A DNA stretch of 14,929 nucleotides, from the NCBI GenBank assembly GCA_902784025.1, contig CACZTF010000177.1, positions 1 through 14,929 on the forward strand, given 5' to 3'. Each line of letters opens with the position of its first letter. Within the stretch, counting starts at the first letter, position 1. Positions 1-7,262 of the stretch are shown here, piece by piece. A model generated the notes under the pieces. That model was not told the DNA's origin, made no database searches, and saw nothing but the letters and a program-made list of their open reading frames with translations. The stretch is from an uncultured Lachnospiraceae bacterium (GTDB lineage Bacteria; Bacillota; Clostridia; Lachnospirales; Lachnospiraceae). The position numbers and the translations under genes were made by a program.

Positions 1-614
1 CTCGGGAATGTATAACTCTGCCATGCTCCGTATTCCTTTTTGCCGTTACCGTAAGTCGTGACTACACGGCTGAGTGTCACCGACTGTGTCATACGCCATG
101 TACGTACCGCTGTTCCATCATCATTAATGCGATAATAACTGATAACACGCTCAAGTGTCTTGGACTCTGTGTCATAGGTTTTCTTATTTTCGGGATTCTG
201 TGTGTAGTAAACAACAACCTCTGAAGGATTGCTCGTGGATTTTACTTTAATACCATCCACATATGTCTTATCGGGAGTATATCCTGAAATAGCAGGCGGC
301 TGATAACCGTCTAATTCAACAACGGACTTCGTATCACCTGATTTGAAAGTGGCAGTCTGCTTTACTACAAAATCATTTCCGTTCGTGCTTTTTACCGGCT
401 TTGTGCTGCCGTCATCATTCTTGTAAACGAGACGTATGGTCCTTGTGACTGTTATCTCGTCTGATGCACTCGCGCCTGCCGCTTCTGTTGCCTCTGTTGC
501 TGCATAAGCTGTTGCCGGCATAAGAGCAGGAACAGTCATACATACTCCTGATACCGCAACTGCCGCTCCCAACGCCGCAGCTTTTAGATTAAATCTCTTT
601 TTCTCTTTCTTCAT
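1..614 (-). CDS. Secreted Mub-like repeat surface protein (C-terminus beyond left edge)
   Basis: The first 204 residues of a secreted protein are visible; the frame is still open at the left edge. The ATG at 614-612 follows an AAAGGA box with an 8-nt spacer. Residues 1-38 form a signal peptide: basic start (MKKEKKRFN), hydrophobic core, and a likely cut after ATAYA. From about residue 55 comes a repeat with the Mub B2/MucBP pattern: TRTIRLVY, a DDGS turn, VVKQTATF, then SGYTPD and a closing VVVYYTQ. A second copy starts near residue 154 (LERVISYY, DDGTAV, TQSVTLSR, YGAWQSYTF) and is cut by the edge. Such repeats form extended stalks in mucus- or glycan-binding proteins. No anchor is visible because the C-terminus is missing. 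It is a clear paralogue of the protein at 11595-13196 in signal peptide, repeat pattern and promoter. The ligand is unknown. Confidence 0.85.
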   Translation of the reverse strand, partial: MKKEKKRFNLKAAALGAAVAVSGVCMTVPALMPATAYAATEATEAAGASASDEITVTRTIRLVYKNDDGSTKPVKSTNGNDFVVKQTATFKSGDTKSVVELDGYQPPAISGYTPDKTYVDGIKVKSTSNPSEVVVYYTQNPENKKTYDTESKTLERVISYYRINDDGTAVRTWRMTQSVTLSRVVTTYGNGKKEYGAWQSYTFP

Positions 615-689
615 CTCTCTCTTCCTTTCGATATTGCTTGCAAGGTTTATAACTTTACGCCAAACTGATCAATATATTATTACATATAA

Positions 690-718
690 ACTATATCATT
701 TAAGTCGGACTTTTTCAA
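690..718 (-). promoter_or_regulatory. Sigma-A-type promoter of the left-edge Mub-like gene
   Basis: On the minus strand, TTGAAA (718-713) is followed after 17 nt by TATAGT (695-690), with a TGA extended -10 just before it. The predicted start near 683 gives a leader of about 69 nt. The 11-mer TCATATTGAAA, which includes this -35, recurs exactly in the promoter of the paralogue at 13196. Confidence 0.65.
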
Positions 719-831
719 TATGATATTTAATAATTCTGCTTAATTTTCCTTATTTTTTTTATGTTTACGATTAAAATTATTACGAATTTATTAATTTTTT
801 GCAAAAAACGACTTTTATGCGTAATTATTTT

Positions 832-860
832 TTGACAAATATGTACTGTTATTGTAGTAT
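832..860 (+). promoter_or_regulatory. Sigma-A-type promoter of the CHAP-domain gene
   Basis: A perfect TTGACA (832-837) sits 17 nt upstream of TAGTAT (855-860). This implies a start near 867 and an AT-rich leader of about 170 nt before the ATG at 1038. The 615-1037 interval holds no convincing gene, only this promoter and the divergent one at 690-718. I recognise no known riboswitch in the leader. Confidence 0.6.
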
Positions 861-1037
861 ATATGTCTGAAATCTTATACTGTTTATGCACGGACGTATA
901 TAAATTTCAAGATAAGAAGATATGTAATAATCGTAATAATTAAAACATGAGCTGCTTTTTTAACGTAACAACTTATTTATCAAGTGCGTATCACTATATA
1001 TGCAGAAACATCCATATACATATACAGGAGAAGCCGG

Positions 1038-2186
1038 ATGAAAAAAATAAAAGGAATTCTTTACAAAAGTATTATAACAGGGATATCGGCAGTTTGTATC
1101 TCTGCCCCCTTTGTTCTTAATACTACCACCGTATCAGCATCCACAGGCGGCAAAACCGCTACAGATGCCATAAGCTGGGTAAAATCAAAACTCGGTAAAG
1201 GTATCGACTTTGACGGATATTACGGCAACCAGTGTGTAGATCTTGCAAAAGCCTACTATTCATACCTGGGACAGAGCCAGCCTTACGGTAATGGTTCGGG
1301 ATATACTTCAAACTCTCTCCCTAAAGGATGGAGCAGACTTAAGAACGCCTCCCCTAAAAAGGGAGATGTCCTTGTATACACAGGCGGCTACAACGGTTAC
1401 GGTCATGTTGCCATTTATGAATCAGACTATTCCACTTATCATCAGAACTGGAATTCACATTCATATGTGGAACGGGTCACCTACAAGTATAACGCAAGCT
1501 CAAGTATTCATTACTGGGGTGTGATACGTCCCGATTTTGCACCGGAAAAGACAAGTACCCCTGCAGCTTCAAAGCCTAAGACAATTTCCGTTACCGGAGT
1601 TTCAGTCAACAAGAGCAGCATTACCCTGGCACCGGGAGAAACTGCAACAATAAAGGCAACAGTATCTCCTTCGAATGCTGCAAACAAAAAGATCACATGG
1701 TCCAGCAGCGACAATAAAGTAGCTACGGTAGACAAAAACGGTCTGGTCAGAGCTAAAAAAACCGGTACCGCTACGATCACCGTAAAAACAGCTGACGGTT
1801 CAAAGACCGCTAAGACAACCGTTAGTATCAAACTTCCTTCCAAAGGACTTGCAAAGGTGAACGGAGTTTGGAAGTACTATGTTAACGGAAAAGTGAACAC
1901 CAAGTTTGAAGGTCTTGTAAAAGGCCAGTCAAGCTGGTTCTATGTACGTAAGGGTAAGATAGATTTAAACTACACAGGAATGGGCCAGCGTCCTGATAAT
2001 AAAAAATGGTACTATATCAAAAACGGCATAGTTAACCTTTCCTATACCGGGATCGCAAAATCTCCCAAAAACGGTAAGCTGTATTTCATGAGAAAAGGAA
2101 AATTTGATCCCAAGTACAATGGTACTGTTCAATATAACGGAAAAACATACACTGTCAAGAACGGTGTTGCATCATTAAAGAAATGA
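1038..2186 (+). CDS. Secreted CHAP-domain peptidoglycan hydrolase with Big_2 domain and C-terminal wall-binding-like repeats
   Basis: A 382-residue secreted protein, probably an amidase or endopeptidase acting on the cell wall. I chose the ATG at 1038 because AGGAG lies 7 nt upstream and a signal peptide follows directly (MKKIKG, hydrophobic stretch, likely cut after TVSA near residue 34). The in-frame GTG at 984 would add 18 residues before the signal and lacks a ribosome site. Residues about 40-170 are a CHAP domain: catalytic Cys66 in YGNQCVDLAK, His123 in YGHVAIYE, and a likely third residue Asn137 in HQNW. Residues about 182-270 are a Big_2 domain (VTGVSVNKSSITL, then ATVSPSNA, ending GTATITVKT). 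Residues 278-382 hold aromatic/glycine repeats of about 22-28 residues (KWYY..NG...L.YTGIA) and a terminal cap (NGTVQYNGKTYTVKNG), both shared with the CAP protein at 2267-4342. The repeats probably hold it on the wall. Family is sure; the bond cut is not shown. Confidence 0.9.
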   Translation: MKKIKGILYKSIITGISAVCISAPFVLNTTTVSASTGGKTATDAISWVKSKLGKGIDFDGYYGNQCVDLAKAYYSYLGQSQPYGNGSGYTSNSLPKGWSRLKNASPKKGDVLVYTGGYNGYGHVAIYESDYSTYHQNWNSHSYVERVTYKYNASSSIHYWGVIRPDFAPEKTSTPAASKPKTISVTGVSVNKSSITLAPGETATIKATVSPSNAANKKITWSSSDNKVATVDKNGLVRAKKTGTATITVKTADGSKTAKTTVSIKLPSKGLAKVNGVWKYYVNGKVNTKFEGLVKGQSSWFYVRKGKIDLNYTGMGQRPDNKKWYYIKNGIVNLSYTGIAKSPKNGKLYFMRKGKFDPKYNGTVQYNGKTYTVKNGVASLKK

Positions 2187-2201
2187 TCGGAAAATGATCA
2201 C

Positions 2202-2236
2202 AAAAAAATGGTCTGTCGCAACAGACCATTTTTTTT
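2202..2236. terminator. Bidirectional intrinsic terminator between the CHAP and CAP genes
   Basis: A perfect 9-bp stem, ATGGTCTGT (2208-2216) and ACAGACCAT (2221-2229), closes a CGCA loop. Seven A on the left and eight T on the right give a U-tract in either direction. It lies between two convergent stop codons (2186 and 2267), so it can end both transcripts. Confidence 0.9.
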
Positions 2237-2266
2237 ATTTTGCTGAACATCCGATCATCTGTGATC

Positions 2267-4342
2267 TTATACGGCAACTGCCGTTCCTTTAGTTACTTTA
2301 TATTGCACTCCGTTATAAGTAACAGTGCCGCTAAATGACGTATCAAGCTTACCATTAACCATGTAATATTTCTTTCCGTTGGAATGCGTTGCTATTCCAG
2401 TAAATGATTCATCCAAAATACCGTTCGTACAGTAATGCCACTCACCATCCTCCGGATGCTTAGCCATTCCCGTATAATTAGGATCAAGGATACCTTTTTT
2501 CATATAATGCCACTTGCCGTCTACAGGAGAAAGATCAAGACCATTATAGGAAGTTACAAAAATCCCCTTATTGCAATGATACCACTTTCCATTGGCAGGT
2601 TCAGTAGCTGTCTTTGCAGCCATACCGGTATAAGTAAAGTCGATCACGCCTTTAGTAACATAATACCATTTACCGTTTTCCGGATGCTTGGCAATACCTG
2701 TAAAACCGGTGTTGAATACACCGTTTTTAACATAGTACCACTTTCCTTTCTCGTGGCATTTGCCAACGCCGGTGTATGAGGAATCAAACTTACCGTTAGT
2801 GAAATATCTCCATTTAGTATCCGGAGCGACCTTCGTTACACCGTTAAATGATGTATCTATATTACCGGAAGCGTCCCTTTTATACAGCTCCACAGTAACC
2901 TTGCATGTAGCGGTTTTCGCTCCACTGGCAGTCTTTGCGGTAATAGTAGCCGTTCCCGGACTTTTAGCTGTCACAACCCCGCTGCTGCTGACTGTAGCAA
3001 CAGATGTTTTATTGCTGGTCCATGTCACCGTTTTATTCGTAGCATTAGAGGGTGCAACTGTAGCCTTAAGGTTATAAGTATTTCCAAACTCCACCGTGAT
3101 ACTGCTCTTATTCAGACTCACTCCGGTAGGTACTACATCCTTAACGGTAACCTTACATGAAGCCGTTTTGTTACCGCTGTCAGTCTTCGCGGTGATCGTA
3201 GCCGTACCGGCTTTCAGCGCCTTGACGGTTCCACTGCTGCTCACAGTAACGACATTGGAATTACTGGACGTCCAGGTAACATTCTTATTGGTAGCCGTAC
3301 TGGGAGCTACAGTAGCTTTCAGAGTAGCTGAAGAACCTGTATCCATCGCAAGGGTGGTCTTGTCAAGAGTAACTCCGGTAACCGCATTAGGATCTACCAC
3401 CGTAGTCTTTATCGTCTTATTCGTACCTGTTATTGTCTCTTTTACCGTAAGATTACTGGTACCTTCCTTAACTGCCGTGACTGTCCCTGCATTCTGATCC
3501 ACCTTTACCACGCTGGTATTACTGGAAGTCCAGGTGGGATTTCCCGTTACCGTAACACTGCTGTAAGGCCAGCTGTATACTGTCCCTATATTCAGATTTA
3601 CTTCCGGCAGATAATCCGTCTGACCCTTATTAAGTTTAGCCTGCCAATTATTCAGAGATGTCAGGTCCGCTGATCTATTAGTAAGCTGATTTGTATCCAA
3701 CTGTACGGTCATGGTCTTTTTACCGTTCACCGCCGTCGTCGTTTTAGTATCCGGAGTCTTTATCACGCCGAATATCTGTACCCAGTAGTAACACTTCCCA
3801 TAATAAACACACGCAATACCTACGCAATCCCAGTCAGCCGGCACAGAAAGCATATTACGCCTGTGCCCCTGTCCGCTGTAAGGATACTGCTCCTCCTTAA
3901 ACATTTCCAAAGCGTAGTCCGCATTCGCACCTCTTGGATCAGTGGTGGCAGCTATATTCTCTCCGGTTCCCAAATACCCGTAAGCGGTCATTCCGCTGGA
4001 TGTACTTCCGGTGGGCCTGACATGATCAAATGAAACCGCGATCTCCGCAGCCCTCTGCATCGCATGCTTCTCAAGAGTATAGTCATACTTAAGAGTTTTC
4101 AATCCGTTTTTGTAAACCTTGACATTCGAAGTATTATAATACCATGTGCTTCCTGATCTCCAGCTGTTTAACATCGACAACTGTGATCTTGCTACAGTCT
4201 GTTTGTATTCAGGGGTGATCTTAACACTGGCAGATTCAGCTCTCGCAGTATCAGGTACCGCAAAAGCCGGGATAACCGCAACAAAAACAAAAATCAGTGC
4301 AATGGCAAACACTTTAAATATTTTTTTAGATCTAATAAACAT
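2267..4342 (-). CDS. Secreted CAP/SCP-domain protein with Big_2 domains and aromatic/glycine repeat array
   Basis: A 691-residue secreted protein. Residues 1-36 are a signal peptide. Residues about 52-192 are a CAP (SCP/PR-1-like) domain with the family marks: EKHAMQRAAEIA, His107 in FDHVRP, Glu128 in GENIA, and His160 in GHRRNML, the usual His/Glu site. Bacterial CAP proteins are common in cell-wall and spore settings, but their chemistry is poorly defined. Residues about 245-316 look like a divergent Big_2 domain; 320-400 and 403-484 are two clear ones (TGVTLDKTTL / TGVSLNKSSI). Residues about 497-691 hold eight repeats of about 22-27 residues (GKWYYV.NG.....YTGIAKHPEN) and a cap (SGTVTYNGVQYKVTKG) closely matching the CHAP neighbour. 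An in-frame TGA just upstream rules out a longer start. The AAGGA box is 14 nt from this ATG, which is unusually far; see the short leader ORF at 4332-4349. Role beyond surface display is unknown. Confidence 0.88.
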   Translation of the reverse strand: MFIRSKKIFKVFAIALIFVFVAVIPAFAVPDTARAESASVKITPEYKQTVARSQLSMLNSWRSGSTWYYNTSNVKVYKNGLKTLKYDYTLEKHAMQRAAEIAVSFDHVRPTGSTSSGMTAYGYLGTGENIAATTDPRGANADYALEMFKEEQYPYSGQGHRRNMLSVPADWDCVGIACVYYGKCYYWVQIFGVIKTPDTKTTTAVNGKKTMTVQLDTNQLTNRSADLTSLNNWQAKLNKGQTDYLPEVNLNIGTVYSWPYSSVTVTGNPTWTSSNTSVVKVDQNAGTVTAVKEGTSNLTVKETITGTNKTIKTTVVDPNAVTGVTLDKTTLAMDTGSSATLKATVAPSTATNKNVTWTSSNSNVVTVSSSGTVKALKAGTATITAKTDSGNKTASCKVTVKDVVPTGVSLNKSSITVEFGNTYNLKATVAPSNATNKTVTWTSNKTSVATVSSSGVVTAKSPGTATITAKTASGAKTATCKVTVELYKRDASGNIDTSFNGVTKVAPDTKWRYFTNGKFDSSYTGVGKCHEKGKWYYVKNGVFNTGFTGIAKHPENGKWYYVTKGVIDFTYTGMAAKTATEPANGKWYHCNKGIFVTSYNGLDLSPVDGKWHYMKKGILDPNYTGMAKHPEDGEWHYCTNGILDESFTGIATHSNGKKYYMVNGKLDTSFSGTVTYNGVQYKVTKGTAVAV

Positions 4343-4349
4343 AAGCCAT
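4332..4349 (-). other. Possible 5-codon leader ORF overlapping the CAP gene start
   Basis: The AAGGA box at 4361-4357 is placed 7 nt before an ATG at 4349, which opens MAYVY and stops with TAG at 4334-4332. It overlaps the ATG of the CAP gene (4342) in another frame. The box is at normal distance for this mini-ORF and too far (14 nt) for the main start. This suggests translational coupling, or a chance alignment. Confidence 0.3.
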
Positions 4350-4426
4350 TTTCACATCCTTCGCCTGTTTATCTTTAGCAAACTCAAACAACACATTGTT
4401 AATTATTTAACCCCCCTCTACTTTGT

Positions 4427-4455
4427 ATTTTATAACTTTTTTACAATATTTTCAA
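4427..4455 (-). promoter_or_regulatory. Proximal candidate promoter of the CAP gene (P2)
   Basis: TTGAAA (4455-4450) lies 17 nt from TAAAAT (4432-4427) on the minus strand, giving a leader of roughly 78 nt. The -35 lies inside an 11-bp sequence (plus strand ATATTTTCAAT, 4446-4456) that is repeated 31 bp upstream at 4477-4487. Confidence 0.5.
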
Positions 4456-4487
4456 TAGAATCGATAAAAAAATATCATATTTTCAAT
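4446..4487. repeat. Direct repeat pair with adjoining palindrome upstream of the CAP gene
   Basis: ATATTTTCAAT occurs at 4446-4456 and again at 4477-4487, 31 bp apart (about three helical turns). A perfect 15-bp palindrome, 7+1+7, at 4469-4483 (AAAATAT C ATATTTT) overlaps the second copy. This could be a regulator site near P2, but AT-rich DNA makes chance matches easy. Confidence 0.35.
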
Positions 4488-4521
4488 GAAAACAATACAT
4501 AATAATCTCCTACATGGTATC

Positions 4522-4550
4522 ATTATATATAAATCAGATAAAAAAATCAA
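4522..4550 (-). promoter_or_regulatory. Distal candidate promoter of the CAP gene (P1)
   Basis: TTGATT (4550-4545) lies exactly 17 nt from a perfect TATAAT (4527-4522) on the minus strand. Transcription would start near 4515, leaving a leader of about 173 nt. It sits downstream of the exporter operon stop at 4603, where no clear intrinsic terminator is visible, so readthrough from the operon is also possible. Confidence 0.55.
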
Positions 4551-4602
4551 GAAAAAATAATGATCACACAGTCGTTACACCATATTCTAAGTACCTGTTT
4601 TC

Positions 4603-6426
4603 TTACTTGTTCTCACCGTGAGAATTCGCATATGCGTCGCATACCTTTTTAGGATCACCTACCATCTTAAGAACCCCCTTTTCGATCCATACTACTTTGC
4701 TGCAATGCTGGACTATAGTAGGCAGGGAATGGGATACTATAAGCACTGTAGAACCGCCATGTATCATCTCCTTTATCCTGTTCATGCTTTTCTTTTTGAA
4801 GAACTGGTCACCCACGCTCAATACTTCATCAAGTATGAGTATTTCTGCAGCTCCCGCAACGGTGGCTATGGAGAATCCCAGTCTTGATACCATACCTGAT
4901 GAAAAATTCTTGACCTTTTCCTCCATGAAATCCTCAAGCTCGGCGAACTCTACGATCTCATCATAATGCTTATCAATGAATTCCTTCGTATAACCGATTA
5001 TGGCACCATTCAGATAAACATTCTCTCTTGCAGACAGTTCCCCGTCAAAGCCTGTACCCAAAGTAAGAAGCTGTATCTTACTTTTATCTGCGATCACTTG
5101 TCCGCTGGTGGGCAAAAGTGCACCTGATACTATCTTCAGAAGGGTACTCTTACCTGAGCCGTTCGTTCCGATAATACCCACTACCTCACCTTTGTATACA
5201 TCAAAACTGATGTTGTCTAAGGCATTCAGCTTGCGTGTCTTGATCTTTCTTTTGACCTTATGGATCATATAATCCTTCAGACCGGATGTATTACTGTTGG
5301 AAACCTTAAAAGTCATACTGACATTTTTTACCTGAACCACCGGTTCGCCTGATACTTTAGGATCAATTATTTCCGATGATTTTTCAGATACTTTTTCCGG
5401 CACTTTCTCTCCTGCTTTCACCGGCTCTTTTTCCGCTTTTTTATCATTCTTACCGTTAACGGAGGATTTCTTGCCGGTATCATTCACAGACTCTTTATTC
5501 TCTGTCTTACCGGCCTTTTTGTCATTTTCTTTTTTATCTGTTTTAACTTTTGGATCTTCGGGTTTCTTGTCTGAAGATGTAGCAACTGCTGCTGCTGTAG
5601 TTGCTGCTTTTGCCGTAATTACTGTATTGTCTTTATCATTTGTCTTTTCTTTATTTACGATCTTCTCTTCCTGGGACGTAACGTTTTGAGGCTCTTCAGT
5701 ACTGTTTCTGAACCTTTCTTTATAAGCCTTTGCGTATTCCTGTCTGAATTTTTTCTTCTTACCCGCTTTACGTACCGAAAGAGCGATAATAAGCGCGGCC
5801 AGACCTCCTCCTGCACATATTGCTATTATCACGGGAAGCATATAGCCATTACCTTCAAATAATGAGCCTTGCCCCTCTTCCTTTTTTTCTTCTTCCGTTG
5901 TCTGTGTTTCAGACCGGGCAGCGGAAGTCTCAGGTTCGGTTTCAGCTGCCTGTGTTTCCGAAGCTGCTACAACAATATCTTCTCCGGAAATCTTTATGGG
6001 AACGGTAGCACGTTCCGTTATATTAAAAGGCTCATCAGCCCCTGACACTCTTACATTAGCTTCAGAGACCTCCAACTGTGTGTCACCACCGCTTAAAGCC
6101 TTGAACCTGAGCATGGTACTCACGCTCTCGGAATTTCCGTTTCCTTCAAATGAAATCGTTCCGTCGCCTCCGCTCGTTGCGCCTCCTACATATTCAAGCC
6201 TGGAAGGATCATATTTTATAGACAGATTATAATAGCCTACTTCGCTGTCACCATTTATATATATTCCGACGGGAAATTCTTTTCCGCTTTCTGAAGAATA
6301 ATCATCAGAACCGAAAAGCACCACTGCATCGGCCGCAAATACATGATCCGGCGCTGCCGGTAACAGTGCTGAAAGAACACATGCAAATGCGCATATTACA
6401 GATAATATCCACCTCTTAAGCTTCAT
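4603..6426 (-). CDS. Cohesin-like domain / TM anchor / Wzt-TagH-type ABC ATPase fusion
   Basis: A 607-residue fusion and the ATPase of the exporter operon. I prefer the ATG at 6426: AGAGAGGA lies just upstream and a signal peptide (MKLKRWILSV..., likely cut near residue 31) follows. A TTG at 6456 would add ten residues. Residues about 34-150 resemble a cohesin beta-sandwich (EFPVGIYI, VGYYNLSIKYDPSRLEYVGG, then LRFKALSGGDTQLEV). After a Thr/Glu-rich spacer comes one membrane span (about 196-217) followed by a basic RKAGKKKK stop, then a Lys/Glu-rich linker to about 360. Residues 363-600 are a polysaccharide-type ABC ATPase: Walker A GTNGSGKST (420-428), signature FSSGM (508-512), Walker B ILILDE (529-534), H-loop His566. 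The predicted layout is cohesin outside, ATPase inside. It should energise export of a lipid-linked glycan with the two upstream permeases. Normal Wzt lacks a secreted N-terminal domain. No dockerin is seen nearby. ATPase call is sure; cohesin call is good but made by eye. Confidence 0.9.
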   Translation of the reverse strand: MKLKRWILSVICAFACVLSALLPAAPDHVFAADAVVLFGSDDYSSESGKEFPVGIYINGDSEVGYYNLSIKYDPSRLEYVGGATSGGDGTISFEGNGNSESVSTMLRFKALSGGDTQLEVSEANVRVSGADEPFNITERATVPIKISGEDIVVAASETQAAETEPETSAARSETQTTEEEKKEEGQGSLFEGNGYMLPVIIAICAGGGLAALIIALSVRKAGKKKKFRQEYAKAYKERFRNSTEEPQNVTSQEEKIVNKEKTNDKDNTVITAKAATTAAAVATSSDKKPEDPKVKTDKKENDKKAGKTENKESVNDTGKKSSVNGKNDKKAEKEPVKAGEKVPEKVSEKSSEIIDPKVSGEPVVQVKNVSMTFKVSNSNTSGLKDYMIHKVKRKIKTRKLNALDNISFDVYKGEVVGIIGTNGSGKSTLLKIVSGALLPTSGQVIADKSKIQLLTLGTGFDGELSARENVYLNGAIIGYTKEFIDKHYDEIVEFAELEDFMEEKVKNFSSGMVSRLGFSIATVAGAAEILILDEVLSVGDQFFKKKSMNRIKEMIHGGSTVLIVSHSLPTIVQHCSKVVWIEKGVLKMVGDPKKVCDAYANSHGENK

Positions 6427-6467
6427 ATTTTCCTCTCTTGTATTCAAAACGATCAATTACCATGATC

Positions 6468-7262
6468 CTATAATTTTGCAACAACATCCTGCGATCCTTT
6501 TTTAAATATAAGGGTTCCCAGGATATAAACTACCACCGCATATATGATAAGACGGATCCAAATACCGGCTGCAGGCATAGAGTTATAAAGGATACATGAC
6601 CTTGCAAATGATATGGACAGATATATAGGATTAAACATTATTATCTGCTGCATGACAGGAGAAAGTATTTCTGCTTCATAAAAAATAGCTGAGCCATAAA
6701 ACACAAATCTCATTATTATCTTGTAGAAGTAAGAAATATCTGCAAAATAAACATTTGCTACAGCTAATATCTTTCCCAGTCCCAAAATGATAACCGCAGA
6801 CAACACTACATCTACGGGAATAAGAAATGCAAAAAAACCCACTTGCGTCCCGGTAGCTATCAGCACGATCACATAACCTATGATAGAGAACAGCATCTGT
6901 ATAAAAGCTACGTACAATTTTTCTATGACCAGTATATTTCTGGGTATCTTAGTACGTATCATCAGATTTTTGTTGCCGGATAATGATCCCAGGCAACCAG
7001 ACATACCACCGTCAAAAAAACCAAATACGATAGTCCCTGTAAAAACGAAGGGCATAAACTGACCAAAGTCTCTCTCAAAAACAAAGGCAAACAATATAGA
7101 CATCGTCAGCATGGAAACCATAGGGGTGATAACATTCCAAAGCTGTCCCAGGCGCTTTCCTTTATTTCTGCTGCCTATCTCTCTTGAAGCAAGCTGGCGT
7201 ATAACAAAAAAATATGATCTTATTCTGTCTTTATTCTCAGAAGAATATTTTTTCTCATACAT
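6468..7262 (-). CDS. ABC-2 type polysaccharide export permease (second permease)
   Basis: A 264-residue integral membrane protein of the Wzm/TagG/RfbA-like ABC-2 family with about six hydrophobic segments. Family traits are the amphipathic N-terminus IRQLASREIGSRNKGKRLGQLW, the cytosolic loop KNLMIRTKIPRNILVIEKL, and the late IIMFNPIYLSISFARSCILY segment. Its ATG (7262) overlaps the stop of the upstream permease by one base (TAATG), with GGAG 8 nt upstream inside the previous gene, so the two are probably made in step. The ATPase gene begins 41 nt after its stop. It should form the transmembrane channel for a lipid-linked surface glycan, most likely as a heterodimer with its diverged neighbour. 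The substrate cannot be read from sequence. Confidence 0.88.
   Translation of the reverse strand: MYEKKYSSENKDRIRSYFFVIRQLASREIGSRNKGKRLGQLWNVITPMVSMLTMSILFAFVFERDFGQFMPFVFTGTIVFGFFDGGMSGCLGSLSGNKNLMIRTKIPRNILVIEKLYVAFIQMLFSIIGYVIVLIATGTQVGFFAFLIPVDVVLSAVIILGLGKILAVANVYFADISYFYKIIMRFVFYGSAIFYEAEILSPVMQQIIMFNPIYLSISFARSCILYNSMPAAGIWIRLIIYAVVVYILGTLIFKKGSQDVVAKL

Noticed and set aside
947..1120. ATG-initiated ORF of about 57 codons overlapping the CHAP gene start in another frame
   Set aside because: No ribosome site upstream, and most of it lies in the leader or shadows the signal-peptide coding region.
1511..1843. Antisense ORF under the CHAP/Big_2 region
   Set aside because: Composition is a mirror of the Thr/Ser/Val-rich Big_2 coding sequence; no ribosome site or recognisable domain.
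2760..3497. Two plus-strand ORFs opposite the Big_2 repeats of the CAP gene
   Set aside because: Hydrophobic Val/Leu/Thr translations are the expected antisense of Big_2 repeats; they look alike because the sense repeats are alike.
4343..4602. Intrinsic terminator after the exporter operon
   Set aside because: T-rich runs are present on the minus strand, but no GC-containing stem precedes them.
6416..6463. 15-codon ORF (MVIDRFEYKRGKYEA) between the second permease and the ATPase gene
   Set aside because: The only ribosome-like sequence is 2 nt from its ATG; the overlap with the ATPase start is probably chance.
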